Origin: an uncultured Verrucomicrobia subdivision 3 bacterium
Lineage (GTDB): Bacteria > Verrucomicrobiota > Verrucomicrobiia > Limisphaerales > UBA8199
Direction of reading: 5' to 3'
Assembly: GCA_903913865.1 (NCBI GenBank)
Contig: CAIWMU010000139.1
Location: 1 to 64,000, forward strand
Length of the DNA stretch: 64,000 bases
Shown: one piece after another, positions 9,801-18,400 of the stretch
How positions within the stretch are numbered: position 1 is the stretch's first letter
How the letters are laid out: each line of letters opens with the position of its first letter
Notes under the pieces: model-generated
What the model saw: only the letters and a program-made list of their open reading frames with translations
What the model was told of the DNA's origin: nothing
The model's database searches: none
Made by a program: the position numbers and the translations under genes

Positions 9801-11493
9801 CAGCCGTTCCGCAAATTGGGGGGCCGGGCGCACAAACGTTCTTGTGGGGCCGCAGTGGGGATATTTTTGGACCAACGTCACACCGGCATCCTCCCGTTTA
9901 TATCTCTACATGACCAACGCGGGGGACTTTTATATGGATGACCTGAAGCTTGTGTCGGGCATGGTGCCCGAAACGGGCAGGAATCTGATGACGAACGGAG
10001 ATTTTGAAGCTGTGCTCGCGGGAAGCTGGAGTCTGACGGGCAGCTTCGTGGGATCTGCCCTGAGCACTGCGGTCAAGCACACAGGGAATTCGAGCTTCCA
10101 TGTTGTGGCGACAGGCGCCGGAACCGGCTCTGGAAATGCGATCTATCAGGATATCATCCCGGCTCTGACCAATGGCGGGGCATACACATTGAGCTTCTGG
10201 TATCTTCAGAACACGAACGGTCCGGTCGTTGCCCGATTCTCGGGTAATACCACAGCCAGCGGGGTGGTGGGTCAGACTCCGCTTCAATTGGCCCCGGCAG
10301 CCGTCAGCACACCCGGCAGCGCCAATTCTGTCAGATACAATCTGCCCGCATTCCCCACGTTATGGATGAACGAGGTGCAGCCCGAAAATATAACCGGCCC
10401 GGTGGATAATTTTGGCGCTCATGAACCCTGGCTTGAGTTGTACAACCCGGGCACCAATTCACTGAGCCTGGCGGGATATTTTCTGGGCACCAATTATTCC
10501 AGTCCTCCTCTCTGGGCGTTTCCACCCCAGACTTCGATTGCGCCCGGGGAGTTCCTGACGGTGTGGGCGGATGGCCAGCCGGAGCAGGGGACCGGACGGG
10601 TGATGCACGCGAATTTCAGGTTGCCACCTGAATCGGGAACGCTCGTGTTGTCACGATACCTCTCAAATGCACTACAGATTGTTGATTATCTGACTTACCA
10701 GAATGTTACCGCAAATCACAGTTACGGGGACCTTCCCGATGGGCAACCCTTTCACAGGCAGTCTCTCTATTGGGCCACTGCCGGCGGGACCAACAGCGCA
10801 GTCCAGCCTGACGTCACTGTATGGATTAACGAGTGGATGGCTGAGAATACGAGTGTCCTGCTTGATCCGGCGACAGGAAAATATGAGGACTGGTTTGAAT
10901 TGTTCAATCCGACAGCCACGGATGCGGAACTCGGCGGGTATTATTTGAGCGACACGCTTTCAAATCCGCTTCAGTTTCAAATCCCGCCAGGATTCAAAGT
11001 GCCCGCCGGCGGATATCTCCTGGTCTGGGCCGATGGCAAGAGTTCAGCCAACACAAACAGCGTGGATCTCCATGCCTCGTTCAAGCTGGACAAAGCGGGG
11101 GAGGCGATCGGCTTGTTCACACCCGCTGGACTGGTGGTCGATGCGGTCAGCTTCGGCGCACAATCAGCAAACACCTCCGAGGGCAGGATTCCGGATGGAG
11201 GGGGCCTGAGATTGTTTCTCTCCTCCTCATCGCCGCGCGGAGTCAATGTTCCTCCGCCAGCTCAGACGCCTCCCGTTCTGGGTAGCCTCACCTGGGTAGC
11301 ACCCGGCACATTGGGGATCACTTTTCAAACGTGGCCCGGGCATGTTTACCAGGTCGAATATAAGGCCGATCTGTCTTCATCCGGTTGGAATCCACTTGGG
11401 GCCGCGCAGCTTGCAGCCGCCGGGGAGATTACGGCGCAGGATCCTGCTGCTGGTGCGGGTCAGAGGTTCTATCGCGTGAGGATGGTGGAGTAG
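3847..11493 (+). CDS. Large secreted CotH-kinase and lamin-tail-domain (LTD) protein
   Basis: A 2,548-residue protein with an N-terminal signal peptide (hydrophobic LQFFLFAGLLLGFGHFSA). Domains in order: the unnamed 200-residue module shared with the upstream gene (about 37-237), an Ig-like domain (about 239-330, with VQWLRNG), an SbsA-like Ig domain (about 337-433), a concanavalin-like DUF1349-type domain (about 437-615), LTD domains near 637, 795 and 922 (signatures such as INEIMYHP and VELYN), a CBM-like beta domain (about 1133-1250), a choice-of-anchor-like domain, a CotH-like kinase domain (about 1372-1755), a fourth LTD near 1852, another CBM-like domain (about 2045-2140), LTDs near 2172 and 2325, and a C-terminal strand domain ending RFYRVRMVE. 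The CotH part has HLINNFDAYG followed by GKNMYAW and a FDLDW block, matching the CotH H-x-x-x-N-x-D and DxD-type catalytic and metal residues. CotH proteins phosphorylate spore-coat proteins in Bacillus; in secreted PVC proteins the substrate is unknown. Kinase activity is inference. Confidence 0.88.
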   Translation: MKISCFSFSGLSLQFFLFAGLLLGFGHFSAKSAIMSPIQVTGFNSDLVVEKGASGPPYASSAVELNPGENMAFYQAGLAGKSYGLPVDGLFTSALGDGTTFQFQSYSAYNAMVMNSGRPAGSLVLAVPQTFKRIALVAHSASGGGSGTMTLNFSDGSRYDASYNAPDWFNNTGYALAGFERMDITSGATQGAPDNPRFYQTTLELEAILGSSNRPLVSITFNQAPSTGATAVYAVSGEVSPPTVAQILSDPSSTNVFEGDASAFRAVVGGSPTPGVQWLRNGSPIPGATGASYVIPATPLAWGGSNFRLVATNLVGGVGTSVTSSPAILSVTADQTAPTLVRAYTAGLTEVRVVFSEAISLASATNSANYSLRWALGLVPISVLNSGGVSSNVTLSVPMLADGSNYLLSVTGLRDGSVAGNMISPGASCSFTASSFIAADVGQSGLPGSSTLAAGGVNLTGSGVDIGKGEDQYFFSYQAKSGDFDVKVRLESLTLSDAWSQAGLVVREDLLAGSRMAAVMATPTISGCFFRSRSVSNTVPAVSGSFPVNYPATWLRLRRVGSVLSGYAGFDGVRWTSLGSMNATLPPTLFLGFAVSSQESLSSVTAAFRDYQPVTNAVLMDFQSRERPGQTTTRGPLAFSEIMYHPTNSSLEFVELLNTRDEPFDVGGWTLGGSIAYLFPMGTTIPGGGILVVAKDPPALEAAYGLSGVHGPYSNSLPNSQGTLRLVNGIGGVFLDIQYDSEMPWPVAADGGGHSLVSSRPSLGDGNPGAWVASESVGGSPGRLDPVNVDPLQAVRINEYLAHTDPPDYDYIELYNHGNQPVDISGCSLSDSPDTNRFIIPSGTIIPPKGFVWFSETNMNFALSAAGETVWFKNRTGSRVLDVVRFGGQENGIASGRFPDGADEIYRLQAKTPGQPNAPILVHDIAINEIMYHPISGMDDDQYVELYNRGRSPIRLDGWALGGGISFACPTNTVIQADGYLVVARLASRLLTNYPGLNAANTIGNFSGKLSGAGERVVLTMPDTITSTNSAGVVKTTTIAIAVDEVTYGTGGRWPRWADGGGSSLELADVRANHRLPTSWADSDESRKAPWSIVRATGTVDNGSTTADQLQLLLMGPGECLVDNVQVLLPSGSNLVTNPGFESNATGWTAEGTMSGSARDTTEGYGSLRSYHIRAVERGDNQLNRVRTGLSSTLSSGTTNVTLQAATRWIKGSPNLLLRLRGNWLECAGTLALPANPGTPGARNSSWTNNTPPAITQVRHQPVLPQSGAPITVTAMVQDPDGVAAATLCYRLDPGTTYTEVAMTDDGAGSDLIQGDGVFSGQIPAQIAGAMLAFYVRATDRFLPAVSARFPSDAPTRECLVRVGEVQPSGSYPVYRIWMTQATLNSWRTRKQLDNNPLDVTFVLDDSRVVYNARALYAGSPYIAPGYSSPTVGRCGYSLMFPEDDLFLGTTDLVLDWPGGHGNESTAMQEQLGYWVADQLRLAYSDRHVIRLHVNGVTDDARQAVFEAVQQPAADYVRQWSDGHTSGDFFKVDRAFEFSDAGGLIADPQPRLQNFTTTGGLKKREKYRWNFMFRGGAGPRDYTNVFALVDALDAAKPEPYTSGVGGLADTEQWMRIFAVSHLINNFDAYGHEIGKNMYAWRPDGGKWQFFLFDLDWLMLAANNHGYTASSGPLFNSEDPVIGYMFGFPPFSRAYWRTLADGVAGPFAPARYNPVMDAKYKSLVANGIKWCDGQVLTAPTLVKTWFSERRAFMLAQLATVASPFKVNSAIGVSNGLAVITGVAPVDVAMVSINGQPWDVTWTTVSNFTALVPLRAGSNSFAVTGLDGLGQMVSGASNLVSASYVVTPPSPVGNIVINEIMHHPAQFDGGYVELYNISTNTAFDLSGFQVNGLGYTFPGGSVIQPGGFMVLAESRLGAGIAYGPGLRIAGEYGGVLQPDGETLSLIKPGLVPEQDLVVDRVRYEAAAPWVATTAGTSLQLAAPAQDNSRSANWGAGRTNVLVGPQWGYFWTNVTPASSRLYLYMTNAGDFYMDDLKLVSGMVPETGRNLMTNGDFEAVLAGSWSLTGSFVGSALSTAVKHTGNSSFHVVATGAGTGSGNAIYQDIIPALTNGGAYTLSFWYLQNTNGPVVARFSGNTTASGVVGQTPLQLAPAAVSTPGSANSVRYNLPAFPTLWMNEVQPENITGPVDNFGAHEPWLELYNPGTNSLSLAGYFLGTNYSSPPLWAFPPQTSIAPGEFLTVWADGQPEQGTGRVMHANFRLPPESGTLVLSRYLSNALQIVDYLTYQNVTANHSYGDLPDGQPFHRQSLYWATAGGTNSAVQPDVTVWINEWMAENTSVLLDPATGKYEDWFELFNPTATDAELGGYYLSDTLSNPLQFQIPPGFKVPAGGYLLVWADGKSSANTNSVDLHASFKLDKAGEAIGLFTPAGLVVDAVSFGAQSANTSEGRIPDGGGLRLFLSSSSPRGVNVPPPAQTPPVLGSLTWVAPGTLGITFQTWPGHVYQVEYKADLSSSGWNPLGAAQLAAAGEITAQDPAAGAGQRFYRVRMVE

Positions 11494-11683
11494 GCCGGTT
11501 CCCCGGCCCTCGAGTTTACGTTTCCGGTCCGGGACAATTCCGGCGTTTTCTCGAAACCGCGGGTTCGGTTTATGGTTGTGTACAAAACCTTTTGACTCGG
11601 TTGAAGGGCGCCTGCAGAATGGGGTAGTTGCAGCCATGAAACCTCCTCTAACCATATCCGTAGCAATTCCGGTATTGTCCATT

Positions 11684-13009
11684 ATGAATCGTGATCCCAA
11701 GTCCTCTGCTTTCCGGCCTTGTTTGTTGATGAGCCTGTTTTTGTTGTTATGCGGGACGGCGCCAGGAGGGGCCGCCGGCACAAATCAGGGCGTGTATTCG
11801 GTTCTCGACTATGGGGCGGTCGGGGATGGGGTTGTGGATTGCACGGCAGCTTTCCAACGGGCGATGGTTGCGGCTGGCTCAGCGGGCGGCGGAACCGTTT
11901 TGGCTCCCCGGGGCAATTACAGGTTTGCCGGGCATCTGGACATGCCGACAGGGGTTACCCTGAAGGGCATCTGGGAATCTGTTCCCTCGCACAACGGCAT
12001 ACGGGATGCCGGGTTGCCAAAGCCGACCGACGACGGCACCACCTTTCTGGTCACGGAAAATCGGGGACATGAGGATGGACCTCCGTTCATCAAGATGAAC
12101 AACAACTGTACGTTGAAGGGGGTAGTGATCTACTATCCCGACCAGGACCCCTCTGCGGTGCCAGAGCCCTATCCGTATGCCATCGCGATGACCGGGAAGA
12201 ATCCGGCCGTTCTGGCTGTGGAACTGCTGAATCCCTACAACGGCATCGACACAAGCACGAGTGAGCGACATTTGGTGCGGGATGTGCACGGTCAGCCGCT
12301 GCGCCGCGGGATTTTTGTGGATTCGATTTACGACATAGGCCGGATTGAGAACGTTCATTTCAATCCCTGGTGGAGCATGAAACCGAAGCTTCTGGAATGG
12401 CAGCAAGCCAACGGGGAGGCGTTCATTTTTGGACGGACCGACTGGCAGTATGTGTTTAACACGTTCTGCTTCGGCTACAATATCGGCTACAAGTTTGTCG
12501 AGACGAAGGCCGGGGTATGCAATGGGAATTTCCTCGGGATTGGCGCCGACGATTGCTTCACGGCACTGCAGGTGGACAACTGCGCACCGATGGGTCTGCT
12601 GATCAGCAACGGGGAGTTTGTATCCTTTCACGGGCCGGACCCGACAATGATCCGGGTGGGTGCTGGCAACAAGGGAAGTGTCCGTTTCGTGAATTGTGCC
12701 TACTGGGGCCCATGCAACCAGATCGCTAAAATTGCCGGAACAGGAACAGTCGGGTTCAGTGACTCGATCTTCGTGCAGTGGGATCGGAACCGGGAGGGGC
12801 GCCATGCTCTGGATGTGGAGAGCGGAACCGTGCTGGTGCGTGGGTGTGAGTTTCAAATGGATCGTCCCCAGGTCCGGCTCGGGCCGAAAGTGCGGCGTGC
12901 AGTCGTTTCCGACAACGTCATCAAGGGCAAATTGCGGGTGGCCAATGAGACGGGCCGGGCGGTCGCGTTGGAAAGTAACGTGACCGATGAACCGGCGGCG
13001 CCAAAATGA
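11684..13009 (+). CDS. Secreted pectate-lyase-3 type right-handed beta-helix protein
   Basis: From the ATG at 11684 the protein is 441 residues and begins with a signal peptide (CLLMSLFLLLCGTAPGGAAG). Another in-frame ATG at 11636 and a TTG at 11576 are possible but add only non-signal sequence. After the signal comes the Pectate_lyase_3 entry motif YSVLDYGAVGDGVVDCTAAF and then GGTVLAPRGNY, typical of GH28/GH55/pectate-lyase-like beta-helix enzymes. Repeated short beta-strand turns with Asn and Gly follow to the end. The catalytic residues cannot be assigned by eye, so lyase, hydrolase or pure binding are all open. The stop overlaps the upstream-most ATG of the next gene (ATGA at 13006-13009), suggesting co-transcription. 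It fits a polysaccharide-degradation role with its neighbours. Confidence 0.82.
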   Translation: MNRDPKSSAFRPCLLMSLFLLLCGTAPGGAAGTNQGVYSVLDYGAVGDGVVDCTAAFQRAMVAAGSAGGGTVLAPRGNYRFAGHLDMPTGVTLKGIWESVPSHNGIRDAGLPKPTDDGTTFLVTENRGHEDGPPFIKMNNNCTLKGVVIYYPDQDPSAVPEPYPYAIAMTGKNPAVLAVELLNPYNGIDTSTSERHLVRDVHGQPLRRGIFVDSIYDIGRIENVHFNPWWSMKPKLLEWQQANGEAFIFGRTDWQYVFNTFCFGYNIGYKFVETKAGVCNGNFLGIGADDCFTALQVDNCAPMGLLISNGEFVSFHGPDPTMIRVGAGNKGSVRFVNCAYWGPCNQIAKIAGTGTVGFSDSIFVQWDRNREGRHALDVESGTVLVRGCEFQMDRPQVRLGPKVRRAVVSDNVIKGKLRVANETGRAVALESNVTDEPAAPK

Positions 13010-13122
13010 TGGAGGTCAACTGCATGGCTTGCGAGTTCCACAACCTTGAGCGCCAGCACAGCCAATCTCGGTTCCCTAATGGGGAAGCGATGGAACTAAT
13101 GCGAAGTCAACATATGCAAATC

Positions 13123-15282
13123 ATGAAAACCGAAAGCGCGATCATTCTTATTCACAGACTTCGTTCCAAATGGGGAATTTGGATCGCACTGGCCGGGGCC
13201 GTTCTGATGGTTGGTTGTGCCGGCACATCAGCTGATGCGCCCGAACGGCCGAAGCCCGGGATCGGTCGCTTCTTCGTGGCGACCAATGGGAATGACCAGT
13301 GGTCCGGGCTGTTGCCTGAGCCCAATGGTGCTCGAACGGATGGCCCGTTCCAAGGCATTCGCCGGGCTCTGGAGGCCTCGCGCGCACATCCCGCCAGCGT
13401 CGGCGAGCGGGCAATTTACCTGAGGCAGGGGGTCTATTTCTTAGCGGAGCCTCTGCACTTTACCGCTGCGGATTCAGGTCTTTTGGTCTCGGGGTATGGC
13501 GGGGAGCATCCCGTGATCAGTGGGGGACAGAGGGTCACAGGATGGCGTGAGAGTGAGGTGTCAGGGAGGAAGGTCTGGGTGGCTGAAGTTCCCTCCTGGG
13601 GGCAGACCCAGAGTGGCACAGTGGCTCATCCTCCCATGTTCCACCAGATCTGGGTGAACGGTCGACGTGCTGTGCGGGCCCGCCATCCGAATCAGGGATA
13701 TCTGAAGGTGGCAGCGGTCCAGGACGCTACGAAGGAATGGACTCAGGGCCAGTCCCGGTTTCAATTCTTCCCGGATGATTTGAAGCCCTGGCTGACCATC
13801 ACGCAGGCTGAGGTGGTGGTGATGTCCCGCTGGGTGGAGTCACGGCTGCCCGTGACCAAGGTGGATCCGGGGACGAAATCTGTAACCTTCAGCAAGAGAT
13901 CCGTCTTTCAGCTTGGTGAGGGTGATCAGTATTATCTCGAGGGGGCTTTGGAGGCTTTGGATGAACCGGGAGAGTGGTTTTTGGATTTTGAGAGAGGGCT
14001 TCTTCATTACATCCCCAGACCCGGAGAAAAACTACAGGGGTTGGATGTCATCGTCCCCCGTCTGCCCCAGTTGGCAAGTTTTGATGGCAGTGCGGCCCAG
14101 CCGATCCAGAACCTGAGGCTCGTGAACATCGACTTTTCCCACACCGAGTGGTATTTCCCGAGTGGTTTTGAAGGGGATTCAAAGCGTCAGGTTTCACCCG
14201 CGCCTGAGGCTGCGGTTGGCGGTTTTGCACAGGCTGCTATTGGAGTGCCCGGTGCGATCGTTGGCGAGTATGTCAGGGACTGCAGCATGGACCGGTGTGG
14301 TTTCACGCATCTGGGTGGCTACGGATTGGAACTTGCCCGGGGATGTCAGCGGAACACGATTCGTGGTTGCGAGTTTTCCGATCTGGGTGCCGGAGGTTTG
14401 CGATTGGGTGAGGCCGGTGTGAGGGAGGATCCTCAGGACCGGGCAGGGGACAACACGGTGGTCAACTCCCGGTTTTTCGAGGGGGGGCGGCTGTTCCACA
14501 GTGCGATTGGCATCTGGATCGGTCAGTCACCGGGCAATAAACTGCTCCACAATGAGATTCACGATTTCTATTACACGGGGATTTCCGTTGGTTGGACCTG
14601 GGGTTATGGACCAGCCCTGGCGACCAACACCCTCGTGGCATTCAATCACGTGCATCACATCGGAGTTCAATCCAACGGGGACGGCCCGATCCTGAGTGAC
14701 ATGGGAGGCATTTACACGCTTGGCAGGCATGACGGCAGCCTGATCCTGAACAACCTCTGGCACGATATTTCCGCCGTCCGCTACGGAGGATGGGGGATTT
14801 ACTTTGACGAGGGCACCAGCGGCATGCGTGCAATCAGCAACGTGGTTTACCGCACGACGCATGGAGGGTTTCATCAGCATTACGGAGCTACCAATCACGT
14901 TTACAACAACATCTTTGCCCAGGCTGTCGAACACCAGATACAACGATCCCGGGCGGAACCGCATCCGAGCTTCACTTTTGCGACGAACATTGTTTACTTC
15001 AACCAGGGTGTTGTTCTCGGGGGCAACTGGGATGGTGATCATTTCATGATGGACCGGAACCTGTTCTTCGACGGGCGTGTTGGTAGTGCCGGAGGACAGA
15101 TGAAATTTCCCGGAGGCAGTCTCCAACAGTGGCGCGATCGCAAGCATGATCAGAATTCCATCATCGAAGATCCCCTCTTCTTGAATCCCTCCAAAGGGGA
15201 TTTCACTCTTCGAAAGGGATCACCCGCATTCCGCCTGGGATTTCAACCCATCCAGTTGGATCAGGTGGGGCCGCAACGGTAA
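13123..15282 (+). CDS. Lipoprotein right-handed beta-helix protein, GH141-like
   Basis: The start is placed at the ATG at 13123 because it gives a lipoprotein signal (IALAGAVLMVGC, lipobox Cys near residue 32); an in-frame ATG at 13006 would put 39 non-signal residues in front. The mature part begins FFVATNGNDQWSG, then DGPFQGIRRAL, GVYFL and SGYGGEHPVISGG. This entry is characteristic of large beta-helix carbohydrate enzymes of the GH141 type (fucosidase/xylanase family) and related DUF1565-like proteins. Central blocks such as GCQRNTIRGCEFSDLG and NKLLHNEIHDFYYTGI form regular beta-helix rungs. Length (719 residues) fits the family. It is probably anchored in the outer membrane or periplasm. 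The substrate is unknown; GH141 membership needs profile confirmation. Confidence 0.78.
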   Translation: MKTESAIILIHRLRSKWGIWIALAGAVLMVGCAGTSADAPERPKPGIGRFFVATNGNDQWSGLLPEPNGARTDGPFQGIRRALEASRAHPASVGERAIYLRQGVYFLAEPLHFTAADSGLLVSGYGGEHPVISGGQRVTGWRESEVSGRKVWVAEVPSWGQTQSGTVAHPPMFHQIWVNGRRAVRARHPNQGYLKVAAVQDATKEWTQGQSRFQFFPDDLKPWLTITQAEVVVMSRWVESRLPVTKVDPGTKSVTFSKRSVFQLGEGDQYYLEGALEALDEPGEWFLDFERGLLHYIPRPGEKLQGLDVIVPRLPQLASFDGSAAQPIQNLRLVNIDFSHTEWYFPSGFEGDSKRQVSPAPEAAVGGFAQAAIGVPGAIVGEYVRDCSMDRCGFTHLGGYGLELARGCQRNTIRGCEFSDLGAGGLRLGEAGVREDPQDRAGDNTVVNSRFFEGGRLFHSAIGIWIGQSPGNKLLHNEIHDFYYTGISVGWTWGYGPALATNTLVAFNHVHHIGVQSNGDGPILSDMGGIYTLGRHDGSLILNNLWHDISAVRYGGWGIYFDEGTSGMRAISNVVYRTTHGGFHQHYGATNHVYNNIFAQAVEHQIQRSRAEPHPSFTFATNIVYFNQGVVLGGNWDGDHFMMDRNLFFDGRVGSAGGQMKFPGGSLQQWRDRKHDQNSIIEDPLFLNPSKGDFTLRKGSPAFRLGFQPIQLDQVGPQR

Positions 15283-15426
15283 GGCCATTATCTCTGTTGG
15301 AAGGCCCTCTCAAGCTGACGGTTCGAGCCAGATGCAGGCTCTCGAGGACACTCCCCATGTGGGGAATCGCCCCTGCCGTAGTCACGCGACAGGGGCTATC
15401 ACTGAACCCTTATGAGGTCATTTCCC
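15283..15426. terminator. Convergent intergenic spacer with two hairpins
   Basis: This spacer separates the beta-helix gene (+) from the rhamnosidase gene (-). Hairpins are at 15352-15365 (TCCCCA/TGGGGA, 2-base loop) and 15369-15396 (GCCCCTG/CAGGGGC, 14-base loop). Neither is followed by a good T tract on either strand, so termination is plausible but not clear. Confidence 0.35.
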
Positions 15427-18400
15427 TCAACGGCCTGGTTTCGGCTGCAGTTCCTCGACTAGTGTGAATGGGGCAAACAGGCCGTAGGAAACGGTCGCGT
15501 ATTGGGAACCTGAGGGAATTCCATCCTCCGGTCCCTGCTTGAACATGCTGGGCCAGGCCGATCCGACGGGGAAGTTCCCGTGGTGCGGCCCGAGAGTATT
15601 TTTCAGGGTGCCGAAGATGGTCACTTCCACAAGGTTTGCGCCGGGGCGCAGGGATTTGCCGAGCTGGCATTCCCAAGGCGGCGCATCGATATAACCCACT
15701 GGCTTGCCGTTCACTTTAACCTCGGCAACGCTCCCATACCACTGATCCATCCTGACCCGGTATTTCCCCTGGACGGATGATAACTGGAACGTCTCAGCAT
15801 AAGTCACACCTGCTGAATAGAATGGCAGGCCTTGCCGGTTCCATCCCTGCCTATCCTGACCAAGTCCGCTGCCATCGGTCAGCATAGAGGCCAGACGATT
15901 GAAACGTTTGAGTTCCGAAGAGGCTTGCGCCTTTACCGATGGGATAATTGTTCCTGTGCCTGTGAGAAAACGGGCCTCAGCCAATCCCACAAAACCATTA
16001 TCGTCCGGATCACCAACGCAGGGGTAGTGAACCCCGTTGGCATTCGAAAGAATATCAATCCTGACATAACGAGCCCTTGTGGGCGGGACCGTTACACTTT
16101 GGGCTACCCCGGCCACCCCATTTGCCTGTGTCAGGGTGAACTCACCTAGACTGACCCCTTCCTTTGCTGTGGGGTCTCCCACAGCCGTTCTGATCCTGAT
16201 TTCCTTCACCCCACGCCTGCTCAAGTCAGCAGGGGTTCCCTCGTTGTAATTCCAGAACTGTATTTCGCCCAGTTCAACCACTTTGCCGAGATCGAAAAGA
16301 AGCCATGGATTGCGATCCTCGACCGGGTTGCCTGCTCCATCCTTGGAGAAACCGATTCCCGCAGAGATCCACATCGTTCGCTCGGGGCTGTTCCCATGAG
16401 TCAGGATGTTGGTTCTGGTGCCCAGATCCAAAGGGCAGGGAGGTGTTACGGCGAACCCTTTCCTGGTGGATTTGAGACTGAAATTCCCCAGGAGATATGC
16501 GGATTCGAGTTCGTGGAACATCGTGAATGGGGAAGCCTCGATGGTGATGGTGTTCTCCCCGGCCCGGGCCAGTTTCCCAAGTGGAATCCGGCCGAAGGCA
16601 CGATCCAACCACCATTCGCCGCGGGTCCAGGACAAAGGTGAGCCGTTGCATGAGACGTGGTAAATGTCAGGGCGTTCAATGACTATGGCCAGATCGGAGG
16701 GTGGATTGCCCTCGACATTGAACTTGTAGGTAGCGCTGAAGCCGCTATTGGCAGGGAATTTCTTCGAAATCAGTTCGTCTTTGAACTGGACGGCACTATC
16801 CCATGGGTTTTGATCCATCCCGTTTTGCTGCCATACGAAACGGTTGGCAGCGTAAACATAGATGTTTGTGCGGGATTTTCCTCCGGCCGTCACATCGACG
16901 AAATCCAGAGTGAGGACGTTCGGCTGATCCCGAGTCACCTTCGGGGTTGATGCCGGCTGAATGATCCGGCTGATACCCACCGGGGGCGGCGTGCCGGAAC
17001 TCTTCGAGGAGAGCAGCAGAAGTTTGCTGCCGGAAGGGGGGAGTGAGAATGGGATTGTGAGGTGGCCATCCCTGCGCGTGGCCCGTCCGGCCTGGGTTTT
17101 TCCAGTGTAAACATCCCACTCTTGCACTCCGGAGCGGGAAGTGGTGACTTCGCCCGAGCTTTCGTGATCGATGCTTGTATTCACGAGGAACAGGATTTCG
17201 GCATCGGCCAATTGTCTGCGCTGGTGAAGCAGGATTCCTGCGTCGCCATCCGCCCGATGAATCGCGAAATCGCCTGACAGAGGCAGACTTGCAGCGAGGC
17301 CCGTCAGGCGCCGGAGCTCGGCGGAGGGATCCGCCCTGAAGCTTGCACAGGCCTTGTCATAATCGGCTGCTGCAGTCGTGGAGGAGGGAATCGCACCATC
17401 GATGCGGGGTGGTTGTGCGCCTGAACACTCAACCCGGACCTTTGACCTATCAAGCAGATCCTTTGTGCTGCTGTTCATGTTTTCCGTGAGCGGCGGAATG
17501 ATCACCATGGAGTATTCACGCTGCCCGACATGGAGAGTGCCACTTCCCGGCTTGCCGTGACGCGCCATGATATCTTCGGAGACGAGGTCATACTCCACTT
17601 GCATCGACTCCATTTGGAGCAGCAGTTTGAAGAAGGCATCCCCCAGTTCTCCGAGCTTTGCGCCGTCACCCTGATACATCCAGGCGGTTGTGGTTGGCTC
17701 GATGATGAGAATCTTGTTGATCTGCTCCCCCTGGGAGAGAGCGGCTGAAAGGTGGGCAAAGTATTCTGCGGAAAGATGGTAGGCAGGCCACCAGGGGGTG
17801 TGATAGGAAAACGATTGTGGATGATCCCGCTTGCGGGCTCCACGAATCGTGGAATAGGTCAGGTGCTGATTGATGGTGTTGACCCCCAGAACCTGCAGCC
17901 AGTCACCGATCCGCTTCATGTCCTCAAACCGGAGATCCCAGCCACCCGCACCGTAGGTCTCGCAAAGTGTGCGGCGGCGGCCCAGTTGGTTCGCAACGCT
18001 GGTGAGTTCCCGCACCATTCGCACGTTGCCGAATTGGGCGTGCGTGTGCTCAGCGTATTGGTTCATCAGGCAGTCAATGGCCGGCAGTTGGTGCCATCCA
18101 TACATGGCCATGTTGTCAGGAACACCCTGGCAGTTGGGCCATTCGTGATCCCAGTAGTGTCCTGTGAACTTGAGGCCGTTCTTCTCGCAGTATTCGAAAT
18201 AGGGCTTCGCCCAGTGCTCAATGAACTGCGCGTTTAAAACCTCAAAATAATTGTGCCGAACCTTCCGCCAATCGCCAACCTGCTGGGAGAGACTGGGGAG
18301 GTGGTCGAGCAAATCGTAACCCCAGCGCTTCTGGAATTCACCCACCAGCACCTCGCTCCAGGGCCAGTCACCGGCAGGCCGGATGTTTGGCTCATCGGTG

